Assembly (NCBI GenBank): GCA_963766365.1
Contig: CAVXZK010000001.1
Span: 209,303-273,302, forward strand
Length of the DNA: 64,000 nt
Origin: JALORV01 sp963766365
Lineage (GTDB): Bacteria; Pseudomonadota; Gammaproteobacteria; Burkholderiales; Burkholderiaceae_F
Reading direction: 5' to 3'
Below are positions 55,418 through 64,000 of this stretch, one piece after another. Each line of letters begins with the position of its first letter. Position 1 is the first letter of the stretch. The translations under genes were made by a program, and so were the position numbers. Under the pieces are notes generated by a model. That model was not told the origin of the DNA. It worked only from the letters and a program-made list of their open reading frames with translations, and did no database searches.

Positions 55418-57073
55418 TCAGACGTCAACGGCAGAGGCCGACTTGGCCTGCTGCCGCAACATGAACTTCTGGATCTTGCCAGTGGAGGTCTTCGGCAGCG
55501 GCCCGAACACCACTCGCTTCGGCATCTTGAAACCGGCGAGGTACTTGCGGCAATGAGCCAGCAGCTCCTCTGCGGTCAGTGCGAACTCTTCCTTCAGCTC
55601 GACGAAGGCGCACGGCACCTCACCCCACTTGGCATCGGGCTGGGCGACGACCGCGGCGGCGATGACGGCCGGATGCCGGAACAGCGCTTCCTCGACCTCG
55701 ATCGACGAGATGTTCTCGCCCCCGGAAATGATGATGTCCTTGATTCGATCCTTGATGCGCAGATAACCGTCGGGGTGAACGACGGCGAGGTCGCCGGAGC
55801 GGAACCAGCCGCCCGCAAACGCCTCACGCGTCGCCTTCTCGTTCTTCAGGTAACCCTTCATTGCGATGTTGCCGCGGAACATGACCTCGCCGGTCGTCTC
55901 ACCATCCCACGGAACCGGCTGCATCGTCTCGGGGTCAAGCACCGCAACTCCCTCTTCCAGCGTGTAGCGCACTCCTTGCCTGCCGATGAGCTTCGCCCGC
56001 TCGCCGACGTCGAGGCTCGACCAGTTCGGTTGCCGGGCGCACACGGTGGCTGGGCCATAGACCTCGGTGAGTCCGTAAACGTGTGTGAGATCGAACCCGA
56101 GCCGGTCCATGCCCTCGATCATCGACGCGGGCGGCGAGGCGGCCGCCACCATCGCGCTGACCCGATGATCAATTCCGCGCTTCAGGTCCTCGGAGGCGCT
56201 GATCAGCATCGAGTGCACGATCGGCGCGCCGCAGTAGTGCGTCACGCGATGCTGGCGGATGGCGTCGAACACCGCCGAGGCCTCGACGCGGCGCAGGCAG
56301 ACGTGGGTGCCGGCCATCGCCGCTATGGTCCACGGAAAGCACCAGCCGTTGCAGTGGAACATGGGCAACGTCCACAGGTACACGGGGTGGTGCGGCATCG
56401 CCCAGACCAGCACGTTGGAGACCGCGTTGGTGTAGGCGCCGCGGTGCGAATACACGACGCCCTTCGGATTGCCGGTCGTGCCCGAGGTGTAGTTGAGCGC
56501 GATCGCGTCCCACTCGTCTGCCGGCTGCGGCCACGCATAGTCCGCTGACCCGGTTGCAAGGAATTCCTCGTAGGACGTGCCGCCCAGCGGGCACTCCTCC
56601 CCCTCATACACCGGATCATCGACATCAATCACCGGCAGGGAATGCTTCAGCTGCTCGAGCGCCGCGCGCACCGTCGGCGCAAACTCGCGATCGACGATGA
56701 GGGCCTTCGCTTCCCCGTGCTCCAGCATGAAGGCGATCGACGTCGCATCGAGCCGCGTATTCAGCGCATTCAATACCGCACCGGCCATCGGGACGCCGTA
56801 GTGCGCCTCGACCATTTCCGGCGTGTTCGGCAGCATCACCGCGACGGTGTCGCCGCGGCCAATGCCCGTGCGCGCCAGCGCATGCGCCAGCTGGCGTGAG
56901 CGCACATAGACCTCGCGCCAGGTACGACGGACCTGCGTCGCGCCGTGCCCGTGAACCACCGCCGTCAGTTCCGGGAACACGGTCGCGCTGCGCTCGACGA
57001 AGCCCAGCGGCGACAGCGCCGTGAAGTTCACCGGATTCCGGTCCAGCCCGGTGTCGAAGATCGTGTTCGGCAT
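55418..57073 (-). CDS. Acyl-CoA synthetase (medium/long-chain fatty acid type)
   Basis: A 551-residue ANL enzyme. P-loop LNYTSGTTGNPKGVVY, VYGLTEVYGPATVC, WFRSGDLAVVHPDGYLRIKD, ISGGENISSIEVEEAL, and the C-terminal catalytic Lys in PKTSTGKIQKF are present. It activates a carboxylic acid to its CoA ester for the hydratase and dehydrogenase genes in this window. A GCCGCC/GGCGGC hairpin (57088-57103) lies just before its ribosome site. Confidence 0.92.
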   Translation of the reverse strand: MPNTIFDTGLDRNPVNFTALSPLGFVERSATVFPELTAVVHGHGATQVRRTWREVYVRSRQLAHALARTGIGRGDTVAVMLPNTPEMVEAHYGVPMAGAVLNALNTRLDATSIAFMLEHGEAKALIVDREFAPTVRAALEQLKHSLPVIDVDDPVYEGEECPLGGTSYEEFLATGSADYAWPQPADEWDAIALNYTSGTTGNPKGVVYSHRGAYTNAVSNVLVWAMPHHPVYLWTLPMFHCNGWCFPWTIAAMAGTHVCLRRVEASAVFDAIRQHRVTHYCGAPIVHSMLISASEDLKRGIDHRVSAMVAAASPPASMIEGMDRLGFDLTHVYGLTEVYGPATVCARQPNWSSLDVGERAKLIGRQGVRYTLEEGVAVLDPETMQPVPWDGETTGEVMFRGNIAMKGYLKNEKATREAFAGGWFRSGDLAVVHPDGYLRIKDRIKDIIISGGENISSIEVEEALFRHPAVIAAAVVAQPDAKWGEVPCAFVELKEEFALTAEELLAHCRKYLAGFKMPKRVVFGPLPKTSTGKIQKFMLRQQAKSASAVDV

Positions 57074-57111
57074 TCCTGTTCTTTTGAGCCGCCATGTGGC
57101 GGCCCCAAACC

Positions 57112-57146
57112 AAGGCCGGGCGCCCGGCCGCCCGAAGCCCGGCCTT
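57112..57146 (-). terminator. Possible weak terminator after the deacetylase gene
   Basis: A perfect 10-bp stem AAGGCCGGGC/GCCCGGCCTT around a 15-base GC-rich loop, 60 bases after the deacetylase stop. It is followed on the minus strand only by GGTTTGG, so termination would be poor. Confidence 0.4.
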
Positions 57147-57205
57147 CAAATTCTCCCGCTGCGAGTGCACATGCGACCCGCAGGGTGCGTACATGAGCAG
57201 CGCTC

Positions 57206-58132
57206 CTATAACTGCGCCAGCGTCTTCAAGTGCGCTCCAACACTGCGGGCCAGGGCGCTGAGGTTGTAGCCACCTTCCAGCGTGCTGACGATCCGGCCTT
57301 CGCCGAACTCTTCTGCGACATCCATCAGCTTCTGGGTGATGTAGGCGTAATCGGCCTCGACCAGCCCCATCTGCCCGAGATCGTCTTCGCGATGGGCGTC
57401 GAAGCCGGCCGAGATGAAGATCATCTCCGGCCGGAACTCACGCAGCCGCGGCAACCAGACTTCGTCGACGACCTGACGCACGACGTCACCGCGCGTTCCG
57501 GCCGGAAGGGGCACATTCACCATGTTTTTCGCGACGTGCTCGGTGCCCGTGTACGGGTAGAACGGATGCTGGAAAAAACTGGCCATCAGCACGCGCTCGT
57601 CGCCTGCCAGGATCTCTTCTGTCCCGTTGCCATGATGAACGTCGAAATCGATGACTGCGACCCGCGACAAACCGTTCACCGACAGCGCGTGGCGCGCGCC
57701 GATCGCGACGTTGTTGAAAAAGCAGAACCCCATCGCCGCGGCCTTGCAAGCATGATGACCCGGCGGCCGCACCGCGCAGAAGGCATTGGCGAGTTCGCGA
57801 GCAATCACCCGATCGGTCGCCTCCACCACCGCACCGGCCGAGCGCAGCGCCGCGTTCCAGGTGTGCGGGTTCATCAACGTATCGGGATCGACGGGCCAGT
57901 AGCCTTGCTGTGGTACGCTGGTTTTCAGTCTGTCGATGTACGCCGCGTCATGGGCGCGCGCCAGCGCCTCTTCCGACGCGACCGGCGCGTCGAAGTGCTC
58001 GAGATGCGGCGCGATCCCGGTGGAAATCAGATGGTCGTGGATCGCCGCCAGTCGCTCCGGGCTCTCGGGATGCCACGAACCCATCTCATGCGCGTTACAG
58101 GCGCGATGCGTGAAGAACCCTGTGTGAAGCAT
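57206..58132 (-). CDS. Histone deacetylase-family (acetylpolyamine amidohydrolase-like) protein
   Basis: A 308-residue arginase/deacetylase-fold enzyme. FCAVRPPGHHACKAAAMGFC holds the catalytic His pair, VAVIDFDVHHGNGTEEIL the zinc Asp and His, and ISAGFDAHREDDLGQM the second zinc Asp. STLEGGYNLSAL carries the conserved Gly-Gly-Tyr. Bacterial members remove acetyl groups from polyamines or other small amines or proteins; the substrate here is unknown. Divergent from the MoxR operon. Confidence 0.93.
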   Translation of the reverse strand: MLHTGFFTHRACNAHEMGSWHPESPERLAAIHDHLISTGIAPHLEHFDAPVASEEALARAHDAAYIDRLKTSVPQQGYWPVDPDTLMNPHTWNAALRSAGAVVEATDRVIARELANAFCAVRPPGHHACKAAAMGFCFFNNVAIGARHALSVNGLSRVAVIDFDVHHGNGTEEILAGDERVLMASFFQHPFYPYTGTEHVAKNMVNVPLPAGTRGDVVRQVVDEVWLPRLREFRPEMIFISAGFDAHREDDLGQMGLVEADYAYITQKLMDVAEEFGEGRIVSTLEGGYNLSALARSVGAHLKTLAQL

Positions 58133-58188
58133 GTCTCCTTCCAGCCCGAATTCGAGGTCCGCACGGCGCGGCCCGGGTATTTGACCCC

Positions 58189-59112
58189 ATGTTAGAGAAA
58201 TTCCGCGCGACCGCCACCCAGATCGGCAGCGTCATCGTCGGCAAGAGCCTGCAGATCCGGCAGAGCTTGACTTGCCTGCTGGCTGGCGGGCACCTGCTGA
58301 TCGAGGATGCGCCCGGCGTCGGCAAGACCACGCTGGCGCACGCGATCGCGATCTCGCTCGGACTGCCGTTCCGGCGTATCCAGTTCACCGCCGACCTGCT
58401 GCCGTCGGACGTCATCGGAGTCTCGGTCTATGACCGGGCCAGCGGGCAGTTTGTCTTCCACCCCGGTCCGATCTTCACCGAAGTCCTGCTCGCCGACGAG
58501 ATCAACCGCGCCAGCCCGAAGACTCAGAGCGCGATGCTCGAGGCAATGGAGGAGAGCCAGGTCTCGATCGACGGCCTGTCGCGGCCGCTGCCGCATCCGT
58601 TCTTCGTCATCGCAACGCAGAACCCGTTGTCGCAGGTGGGCACGTTCCCGCTGCCGGAATCGCAACTGGATCGCTTCCTGATGTGCATCAGCCTCGGCTA
58701 CCCGGATCGCGCGGCCGAACGCGCGCTGCTGGCCGGCGAGGCGCGGCGCGACATGCTGAAGTCGCTGCCGGCGGTGGCGCGTCCGAGCGACCTCGTTGCG
58801 GCCCAGGCCGAGGTCAAGCGGGTGTTCGTCTCGGCCGCACTGCTCGACTACATACAGGCGCTGATGGGGCACACGCGCGCGTCCGGCAAGTACGCGGAGG
58901 GACTGTCGCCGCGGGGCGGCATCGCGCTGCTCGCGGCCGCACGCGCCTGGGCCTGGCTCGACGGACGCAATCACGTGATCCCGGAAGACGTTCAGAACGT
59001 GATGCCGGCTGTCGCGGGACACCGCTTGCACGCAATGAGCCGCGAGAGCGGGCGTGCGCTGCACGGCAAGGAACTCGTCAGCCAGTTGATCAGCGCCGTC
59101 CCCGTTCCCTAG
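58189..59112 (+). CDS. MoxR-family AAA+ ATPase
   Basis: A 307-residue AAA+ protein. Walker A is DAPGVGKTTLAHA, Walker B VLLADEINRASPKTQSAMLE, sensor 1 FFVIATQNPLSQ, then PLPESQLDRFLM with the arginine finger. The C-terminal lid reads GLSPRGGIALLAAARAWAWL. MoxR proteins act as chaperones for metal-cofactor or envelope complexes. First gene of MoxR-DUF58-transglutaminase. Confidence 0.95.
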   Translation: MLEKFRATATQIGSVIVGKSLQIRQSLTCLLAGGHLLIEDAPGVGKTTLAHAIAISLGLPFRRIQFTADLLPSDVIGVSVYDRASGQFVFHPGPIFTEVLLADEINRASPKTQSAMLEAMEESQVSIDGLSRPLPHPFFVIATQNPLSQVGTFPLPESQLDRFLMCISLGYPDRAAERALLAGEARRDMLKSLPAVARPSDLVAAQAEVKRVFVSAALLDYIQALMGHTRASGKYAEGLSPRGGIALLAAARAWAWLDGRNHVIPEDVQNVMPAVAGHRLHAMSRESGRALHGKELVSQLISAVPVP

Positions 59113-59138
59113 GCCGCGCCTATCCCGCTGAGCGTGCC

Positions 59139-60152
59139 ATGAGCATGACCGCGCATCCGTTGACGATTCGCATTGGCCAGTGGATTGCCGGTCGGCACGG
59201 GCCCGAAACCGGCGCGGTCACTCTCGATCGGCGCCGCGTCTACATCCTGCCGACACTGCCGGGCATCGTATTCGGCGTCTGGATGCTGGCGCTGCTGATC
59301 GGCTCGATCAACTACAGCCTGCAGCTCGGTTTCATGCTGACGTTCCTCGTGACCAGCATGGCGGTCGTCGGCATGCACACGACCCACGCCAACCTTGCGC
59401 AAATCGTGCTGCGCGGCGTGCGCGTCGAGCCGGTCTTCGCCGGCGACGTCGCGGTGTTTGAGATCACCGCCACCAACCCGACGACGGTGGATCGTTTTGC
59501 CCTGCGGTTTTCGTTCATTGACCCGACCGTCGAGCCGCGCTGGTTTTCGCTGTTAGGCAAGCGCGCCGCGCCGATGCCGTGGGTGTCGATGGCGGTACCG
59601 GCACGAGGGGATCGCGCTGTCGGCGTCCCACTCAACGCTCCCCACCGCGGCCGGCTGCCGGCGCCTCGCATCGTCATCGAGACGCGCTTCCCGTTCGGCC
59701 TGTGGCGGGCATGGGCTTACCTCACTCCAGCACTGACGGCCATGGTCTATCCGGGTCCGGAGACCGACGCTCCGCCGTTGCCCGCGAGCGGCGTGGGTGG
59801 AGGCGATGGGGTCGGCCTGGCCTCGTCAGGCGATGACTTCGCCGGCGTTCGACCGTATTCCCCCGGCGATCCGCAGAAGATGATTGCCTGGCGGCTGGCG
59901 GCCCGCAGCGACGAGCTGTCGGTCAAGCAGTTCGAAGCGCAGGGAGGCGGAGAGTTGCTGCTCGACTTCGACGGACTGCCTCGGCACCTCGATCTCGAAC
60001 AGAAGCTCTCGCGCCTGACCCGCTGGGTGCTGGATGCCGACGCGGCACACATGCGGTATGCACTCCGGCTGCCGGGGTCGCTGGCGTTCGCCGGCAGCGG
60101 ACCCCAGCACCGCGAGCATTGCCTGACGATGCTTGCACTCCACGAGGGCTGA
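59139..60152 (+). CDS. DUF58 domain protein
   Basis: A 337-residue protein. Two adjacent N-terminal helices (PGIVFGVWMLALLIGSINYS; FMLTFLVTSMAVVGMH) lead to a cytoplasmic or periplasmic part with the DUF58 motif RPYSPGDPQKMIAWRLAARS near residue 245. The family is partly related to von Willebrand A domains and accompanies MoxR ATPases. It lies 26 bases after MoxR; a GTG at 59134 is out of frame, so the ATG is used. Confidence 0.92.
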   Translation: MSMTAHPLTIRIGQWIAGRHGPETGAVTLDRRRVYILPTLPGIVFGVWMLALLIGSINYSLQLGFMLTFLVTSMAVVGMHTTHANLAQIVLRGVRVEPVFAGDVAVFEITATNPTTVDRFALRFSFIDPTVEPRWFSLLGKRAAPMPWVSMAVPARGDRAVGVPLNAPHRGRLPAPRIVIETRFPFGLWRAWAYLTPALTAMVYPGPETDAPPLPASGVGGGDGVGLASSGDDFAGVRPYSPGDPQKMIAWRLAARSDELSVKQFEAQGGGELLLDFDGLPRHLDLEQKLSRLTRWVLDADAAHMRYALRLPGSLAFAGSGPQHREHCLTMLALHEG

Positions 60153-60153
60153 A

Positions 60154-62253
60154 GTGGCGTCCGTTGCACCGGGATCGCTGAGCGCTGCATCGCTCTCCCG
60201 CGCATGGGACGCGGGCGTGCGGCTCTTCGGGCCGCAGACGTCGAGTGCGGCGCGCGAGCGGCGCGACACGCTGGTGCTGCTATTTGCCGTTGCGCTGGTC
60301 GTCATTCCTCATTTCGAGCACCTCGCCTGGTGGGCCACCGCCATCGTCGTCCTGCTGCTGGTCTGGCGCATCTGGCTGACGCTGGCGCAGCGGCCGCTGC
60401 CGGGTCGCTTCATCATGCTGCCGCTGCTGCTCGCCTCGGCGGGTGCCGTTTACCTGGAGCACCGGACCCTCGCGGGGCAGGATGCCGGCGTCACCTTCCT
60501 CGTGCTGCTGATGGCACTGAAGCTGCTGGAGCTGCGCGCGCGTCGCGACCTCTTCGTCGTCATCTTTCTCGCGTTCTTCATCCTGCTGACACAGTTCCTG
60601 TATGGACAGGAGTTGCAGGTCGCGGTCATCACGATCCTGGCTGTCGTGGCGCTCTTCTTCGTGCTGGTCAGCGTGAACCTCGATGAGGTCGACCTGCCCG
60701 CGACGCGCAAGCTGCGGGTCGTCGGTCTCACGCTGCTCAAGGCGATACCGCTGGCCGCGGCCCTCTTCGTGCTGTTCCCGCGACTGTCCGGGCCGCTGTG
60801 GGGCATGCCGGGCGACGCCAGTCGGGGCAACACGGGGCTCTCGAATTCGATGTCGCCCGGCTCCATCAGCCGGTTGCTGGAGTCCAACGAGATCGTGTTT
60901 CGCGCTCGCTTCGAGAGTACGCCGCCGGCGAATGACCGCCTGTACTGGCGCGGTCCGGTGTTCGGGATGTTCAATGGGCGTACCTGGTCACCACTCGTGC
61001 GCGGTGTGAACGAGGCGCCTGCAGTCAGCATCGAGGCCGATCCTCGCTCGTCCATTGCGTATGAAGTCACGCTCGAACCGCACCGGCGCGACTGGCTGTT
61101 CGCGCTGGAGGCCCCGGCGGGCATGCCCCAGCTGGACGGGGCGCAGGCACGCCTGACGCCCGACATGCAGTTGCTGGCCAGCACCCTCATCCTCGAACGA
61201 ATCCGTTACGAGATGCGTTCCTACACCGATTTCCGACTCAATCCTCGGTCGACACTCTCCGAGCTGGGCGACTGGATCGCACTTCCAGCGGGCTACAACA
61301 CGCGCACGCTGCAGTTTGCCGAGGAACTGCGCAGCCGAGTAGCGCCCGGTGCAGACACGTCGTCGCCCACCCGCAATGCCCAGCTGATGAACGCCGTGCT
61401 CGATCACTTCCGGCGCGGCAGCTATGCCTACACGCTTGCGCCTCCGGCACTGGGGCGCAATTCCGTCGATGAGTTCCTCTTCGATACGCGCCAGGGCTTC
61501 TGTGAGCACTACGCCTCGGCGTTCGTGTTCATCATGCGGGCGCTCGGCGTCCCGGCGCGCATCGTCACCGGCTATCAGGGTGGCGAACTGAACCCCGTGG
61601 ACGGTTTCATGACCGTGCGGCAGTCGGACGCGCATGCCTGGAGCGAAGTCTGGCTGCAGGGGCGGGGTTGGGTACGAGTCGACCCGACCGCGGTAGTGGC
61701 CCCGGTGCGCATCGACCGCGCTGGAGGCGCAGCCCAGCAGGGCGGTGCCGCGCTGCAGGGGCTGGGCGCCGACCTGTCCTTGCTGCGCGCCCTGCGCTAC
61801 AACTGGGAAGCCGTGCAGAACGGATGGAACCAGTGGGTGCTGTCGTACTCGCAGGAGCGACAGCGCGCGCTGGTCGAACGCCTGGGCCTCGTGCCGAGTC
61901 TCGAGAATGTGACACGCCTGATGGTGGTCGTCGTCCTGCTGGTGCTGGTGTGGCTCTCGGCCCTCACACTACGGTCGCGCAGCGTTCGCGATCCGCTTGG
62001 CGCCGCATTCCAGCTGTTGCGCGATCGCCTCGAAAGGGCCGGCGTCGCAGCATCGTCGTCCTGTGGGCCACGCGAGCTCTACCTTCGCACCAAGCGCGCG
62101 CTGGTGGCCGAGGACGTTAAAATCGCTCGCAAGCTGTTGTCGCGCTACGAGCGACTGCGCTACGGGCCCGCCTCGTCCACGGCGACGAGCGCCGATATCC
62201 GCACGCTGCGCCGCGCGATCCGTGCATTCAAGCCACGTCCGAACCTGCTGTGA
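60154..62253 (+). CDS. TgpA-like membrane transglutaminase
   Basis: A 699-residue protein. The N-terminus has about five to six membrane helices (DUF3488 region). The periplasmic transglutaminase domain has the catalytic Cys in TRQGFCEHYASAFVFIMRAL, His in RQSDAHAWSEVWLQ and Asp in RVDPTAVVAP. A last helix (LMVVVVLLVLVWLSALTL) and a C-terminal DUF4129-like tail follow. P. aeruginosa TgpA is essential, but its cross-linked substrate is unknown. GTG at 60154 has GAGGG 5 bases upstream and follows the DUF58 stop by one base. Confidence 0.93.
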   Translation: MASVAPGSLSAASLSRAWDAGVRLFGPQTSSAARERRDTLVLLFAVALVVIPHFEHLAWWATAIVVLLLVWRIWLTLAQRPLPGRFIMLPLLLASAGAVYLEHRTLAGQDAGVTFLVLLMALKLLELRARRDLFVVIFLAFFILLTQFLYGQELQVAVITILAVVALFFVLVSVNLDEVDLPATRKLRVVGLTLLKAIPLAAALFVLFPRLSGPLWGMPGDASRGNTGLSNSMSPGSISRLLESNEIVFRARFESTPPANDRLYWRGPVFGMFNGRTWSPLVRGVNEAPAVSIEADPRSSIAYEVTLEPHRRDWLFALEAPAGMPQLDGAQARLTPDMQLLASTLILERIRYEMRSYTDFRLNPRSTLSELGDWIALPAGYNTRTLQFAEELRSRVAPGADTSSPTRNAQLMNAVLDHFRRGSYAYTLAPPALGRNSVDEFLFDTRQGFCEHYASAFVFIMRALGVPARIVTGYQGGELNPVDGFMTVRQSDAHAWSEVWLQGRGWVRVDPTAVVAPVRIDRAGGAAQQGGAALQGLGADLSLLRALRYNWEAVQNGWNQWVLSYSQERQRALVERLGLVPSLENVTRLMVVVVLLVLVWLSALTLRSRSVRDPLGAAFQLLRDRLERAGVAASSSCGPRELYLRTKRALVAEDVKIARKLLSRYERLRYGPASSTATSADIRTLRRAIRAFKPRPNLL

Positions 62254-62396
62254 CGATGCGACGTCGCACCGCCCTGCTGTCGATCGTGTCGTTCGCGGTG
62301 CTGCCCGCGGCGCAGGCACGCACCTCCTACCTCGCGCGCAGCGAGGTCCAGCAGTTCATCGACGAGCTGGTCGCAACGCACGGCTTCGAGCGAGCG
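62250..62396 (+). pseudogene. mltB: MltB lytic transglycosylase, truncated at a sequence junction
   Basis: A GTG overlapping the transglutaminase stop (GTGA) begins a signal peptide (ALLSIVSFAVLPAAQA) and then LARSEVQQFIDELVATHGFE, the N-terminus of mature MltB-type murein hydrolases. After about residue 49 the homology ends abruptly and planctomycete-type DUF1501 sequence follows in another frame. The missing about 300 residues are not elsewhere in the window. I regard this as an assembly break, not a natural truncation. Confidence 0.7.
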
Positions 62397-63375
62397 CCAC
62401 GCCACCGAAGGCTTTCCAGGCGGCAGGCGCTTGGTGCAGTTACGCGTTGGGAAGCGAAAACGAAAACTTGCCAGCCTATGTTGCGATCACTGATATTCGA
62501 GGCGAACCGCCAAACGGCAAAGCGAATTGGTCCAGTGGGTTTCTGCCGGCCCAACATCAAGGAATCATGCTGAGTGCTCAACAGCCGATCCGCAATCTAC
62601 AAACACCAAGCGGAGTCAGTGCCTGACGAGGAATCTGCGACGAGGGATTTTCTGCGATTCTTGAACGAGCGGCATGCGACACGCAGTCCGGGCGATTCAA
62701 GTCTCGAGGCTCGCATGGCAGCCTATGAATTGGCGGCTCGAATGCAATTGTCAGCTCCCGAAGTCAGTGATCTGTCGGCGGAAACGGCGTCCATGCATCG
62801 AATGTACGGGACCGATGACTCGAACCAGTACATTGCCGCCTACGCCAAGAACTGTCTGCTCGCGCGGCGGTTGCTTGAACGGGGCGTTCGGTATGTCAAT
62901 TTAGTACTGTGCCTCTCGGGCATCGGGGGCCGATGGATTGTTGAATTGGGACGCGGCAACAAAACGCTAAAGGCCGATTACGAACGGCATTGTCCTGTTT
63001 TCGACAAGCCGACTGCCGCCTTGTTGGCGGACATGAAGCGACGCGGACTGTTGGAAGGATGCGCTGGTGTTGTGGACGACCGAGTTCGGCCGCATGCCGA
63101 CTCATCAAGCGGGGACCGAAGGCCGCGACCACAACCCCGACGGGTTCACCTGTTGGATGATGGGTGCGGGCGTGAAAGGGGGTACCAGCCATGGAGCCAC
63201 CGACGAGTTCGGCCGCCGCGCGGTGGAAAGCCCAACCACGGTTTGGGATTTTTACGCAACCGTTCTGCATTTGCTGGGGCTCGATCACGAGCGATTGACC
63301 TACTATCACAACGGCTTGAATCGACGTCTGACCGATGTCCACGGCAATGTGATCAGCGATATCATGGAAGCTTAG
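62397..63375 (+). pseudogene. DUF1501 protein, partial and frameshifted (planctomycete type)
   Basis: Three frames together encode the middle and C-terminal part of a DUF1501 protein, a sulfatase-like family greatly expanded in Planctomycetes. The first has GAWCSYALGSENENLPAYVA and NWSSGFLPAQHQGIML. The second has LEARMAAYELAARMQLSAPE and NKTLKADYERHCPVFDKPTA. The third has TTEFGRMPTHQAGTEGRDHN and YHNGLNRRLTDVHGNVI. Frame jumps near 62621, 62904, 62953-62957 and 63060 all need removal of one or two bases. The N-terminus is missing at the junction with mltB. Confidence 0.8.
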
Positions 63376-63427
63376 GTTAAGGCCGTCGTTCGGCGAGACC
63401 CTCGCCGGGCATCCATGCGATTGTAAA

Positions 63428-63501
63428 GCGGTGTGTAGTCTCAATGGTAGAACATCAGCTTCCCAAGCTGAATACGAGGGTTCGATTCCCCTTCACCCGC
63501 T
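63428..63501 (+). tRNA. tRNA-Gly (anticodon CCC) with two one-base insertions
   Basis: Anticodon stem TCAGC/GCTGA encloses TTCCCAA (anticodon CCC). The acceptor pairs GCGG-GTG with CACCCGC only if an extra T (63432) is bulged. The T stem GAGGG/CCCTT around TTCGATT needs one C of 63488-63491 bulged. Removing both gives a perfect 72-nt tRNA with discriminator T. The insertions match the error pattern of the flanking genes. Confidence 0.75.
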
Positions 63502-63559
63502 TTGACGTCGGTTTAAATTTTAGCCGACACCAGTGCTCAAGCCTAACTGGAGAGCCGGA

Positions 63560-63959
63560 TTGCCTCGCACCATTCAAATCGCGGCATCGTTGCCGGCGCA
63601 CCCGGATCGACTCTTCGACATGTATCTCGGACCCGGCCGAGCACGCTGCCTTTACTGGATCTCCGGTGACGATTACAGCGGCACCCGGTGGAGAGTTTCG
63701 AGCCTTCGATGATGTGCTGACCGGCACGATTCTACAAGTCGTACCCAAGCGTCTGATCGTGCAGTCGTGGCGATCCCCGCACTGGGGTCCATCCGACATC
63801 GATTCAACGTTGATCCTCAGCTTCGTGCCCGAGGGAGACGGCGGCAGAATCGAATTGACTCAGGTCAACGTCGTCAACAGCGACTTCGCCGGAGTCAGCC
63901 AAGGTTGGGAGAAGTACTATTGGACGCCCTGGCGAGATTATCTCACTCAAGACGTCTAG
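63560..63959 (+). pseudogene. SRPBCC (AHSA1-like) protein, frameshifted
   Basis: From TTG at 63560 the frame reads PRTIQIAASLPAHPDRLFDM and YL. One base too many near 63631 shifts it to PAEHAAFTGSPVTITAAPGG and EFRAFDDVLTGTILQVVPKR, ending GWEKYYWTPWRDYL at 63959. This is the AHSA1/SRPBCC fold, which binds hydrophobic ligands. The start ATTG may itself be an ATG with an inserted T. Composition and error pattern match the rest of the foreign tail. Nothing recognisable lies in 63960-64000. Confidence 0.7.
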
Positions 63960-64000
63960 CCTGGACCGAGGTCGCAAGGGCTTGCCTGGTCCGGCCTAGT

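Noticed and set aside
58683..59138. A 152-residue N-terminal extension of the DUF58 protein
   Set aside because: It is an alternate frame of the MoxR gene; the DUF58 homology begins at the ATG at 59139.
62397..63959. The foreign tail as a horizontally acquired and decaying island
   Set aside because: Insertion-only lesions in three genes including a tRNA, and the blunt junction inside mltB, fit a misassembled error-rich read end better than gene transfer followed by decay.

Overview
The window is a high-GC bacterial chromosome segment, almost certainly from a Burkholderiales-type betaproteobacterium. The strongest clue is a block of gene order that I recall as conserved in that group: orn, M48/Ste24 protease, pterin dehydratase, rsgA, DUF2007, CobD/CbiB-like, NUDIX, then rplS-trmD-rimM-rpsP. 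This block occupies about 22.5-31.7 kb. The protein sequences, short intergenic gaps and frequent ATGA/GTGA overlaps fit the same assignment. The last 1.6 kb (from about 62.4 kb) does not belong to this genome in composition or content.

Layout. 0-6.6 kb: a minus-strand group with a GspE/PilB-type ATPase (cut by the window edge), two paralogous DUF1631 proteins and a spermidine-synthase-like protein. 6.7-12.4 kb: a deoxyinosine glycosylase, htpG with a sigma-32-like promoter, an HpcH/HpaI aldolase, a DMT exporter, a PhzF protein and a CopD-like membrane protein. 12.4-20.9 kb: parC and parE, separated by a branched-chain aminotransferase (apparent CTG start) and a PAS/GGDEF/EAL protein. 21.1 kb: tRNA-Arg(CCU). 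21.4-31.7 kb: AI-2E transporter, then the conserved block, with a complete group IIC intron inserted just after the rplS terminator. 32-40 kb: TM2-like protein, PA0069-type radical SAM protein, a DUF3501/Fe-S oxidoreductase/rubrerythrin trio, then acyl-CoA dehydrogenase with etfA and etfB. 40-44.9 kb: FAD oxidoreductase, alpha/beta hydrolase, a degenerate bfd overlapping the hydrolase tail, a Fur-controlled Fe3+-binding protein and an NlpC/P60 peptidase. 45-49.7 kb: a response regulator overlapping prpE, then YdcF, HbpS-like and small membrane proteins. 49.7-54.6 kb: YitT, an Atg22-like MFS protein, and Lrp beside ornithine aminotransferase. 54.6-58.1 kb: enoyl-CoA hydratase, acyl-CoA synthetase and HDAC-family deacetylase. 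58.2-62.25 kb: the MoxR-DUF58-transglutaminase module, followed by mltB.

How the genes fit together. Acyl-CoA synthetase, enoyl-CoA hydratase, acyl-CoA dehydrogenase, ETF and PrpE together suggest growth on fatty and other carboxylic acids. The rubrerythrin trio, Fur-boxed iron uptake gene and Bfd remnant concern iron and peroxide. ParC/ParE, the ribosomal operon, RsgA and Orn are housekeeping.

Sequence quality. Two single-base frameshifts occur in otherwise well-conserved genes (phhB at a G7 run, and the Fe-S oxidoreductase near 35405). After about 62396, mltB breaks off into a planctomycete-type DUF1501 gene, a tRNA-Gly(CCC) and an SRPBCC gene. All three carry apparent one- or two-base insertions. 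I read this as an assembly chimera with an uncorrected, insertion-rich read end, not as biology. There is no CRISPR array, prophage or insertion sequence. No stretch over 300 bases lacks a gene, except the non-coding 5' part of the group II intron (29227-29627).
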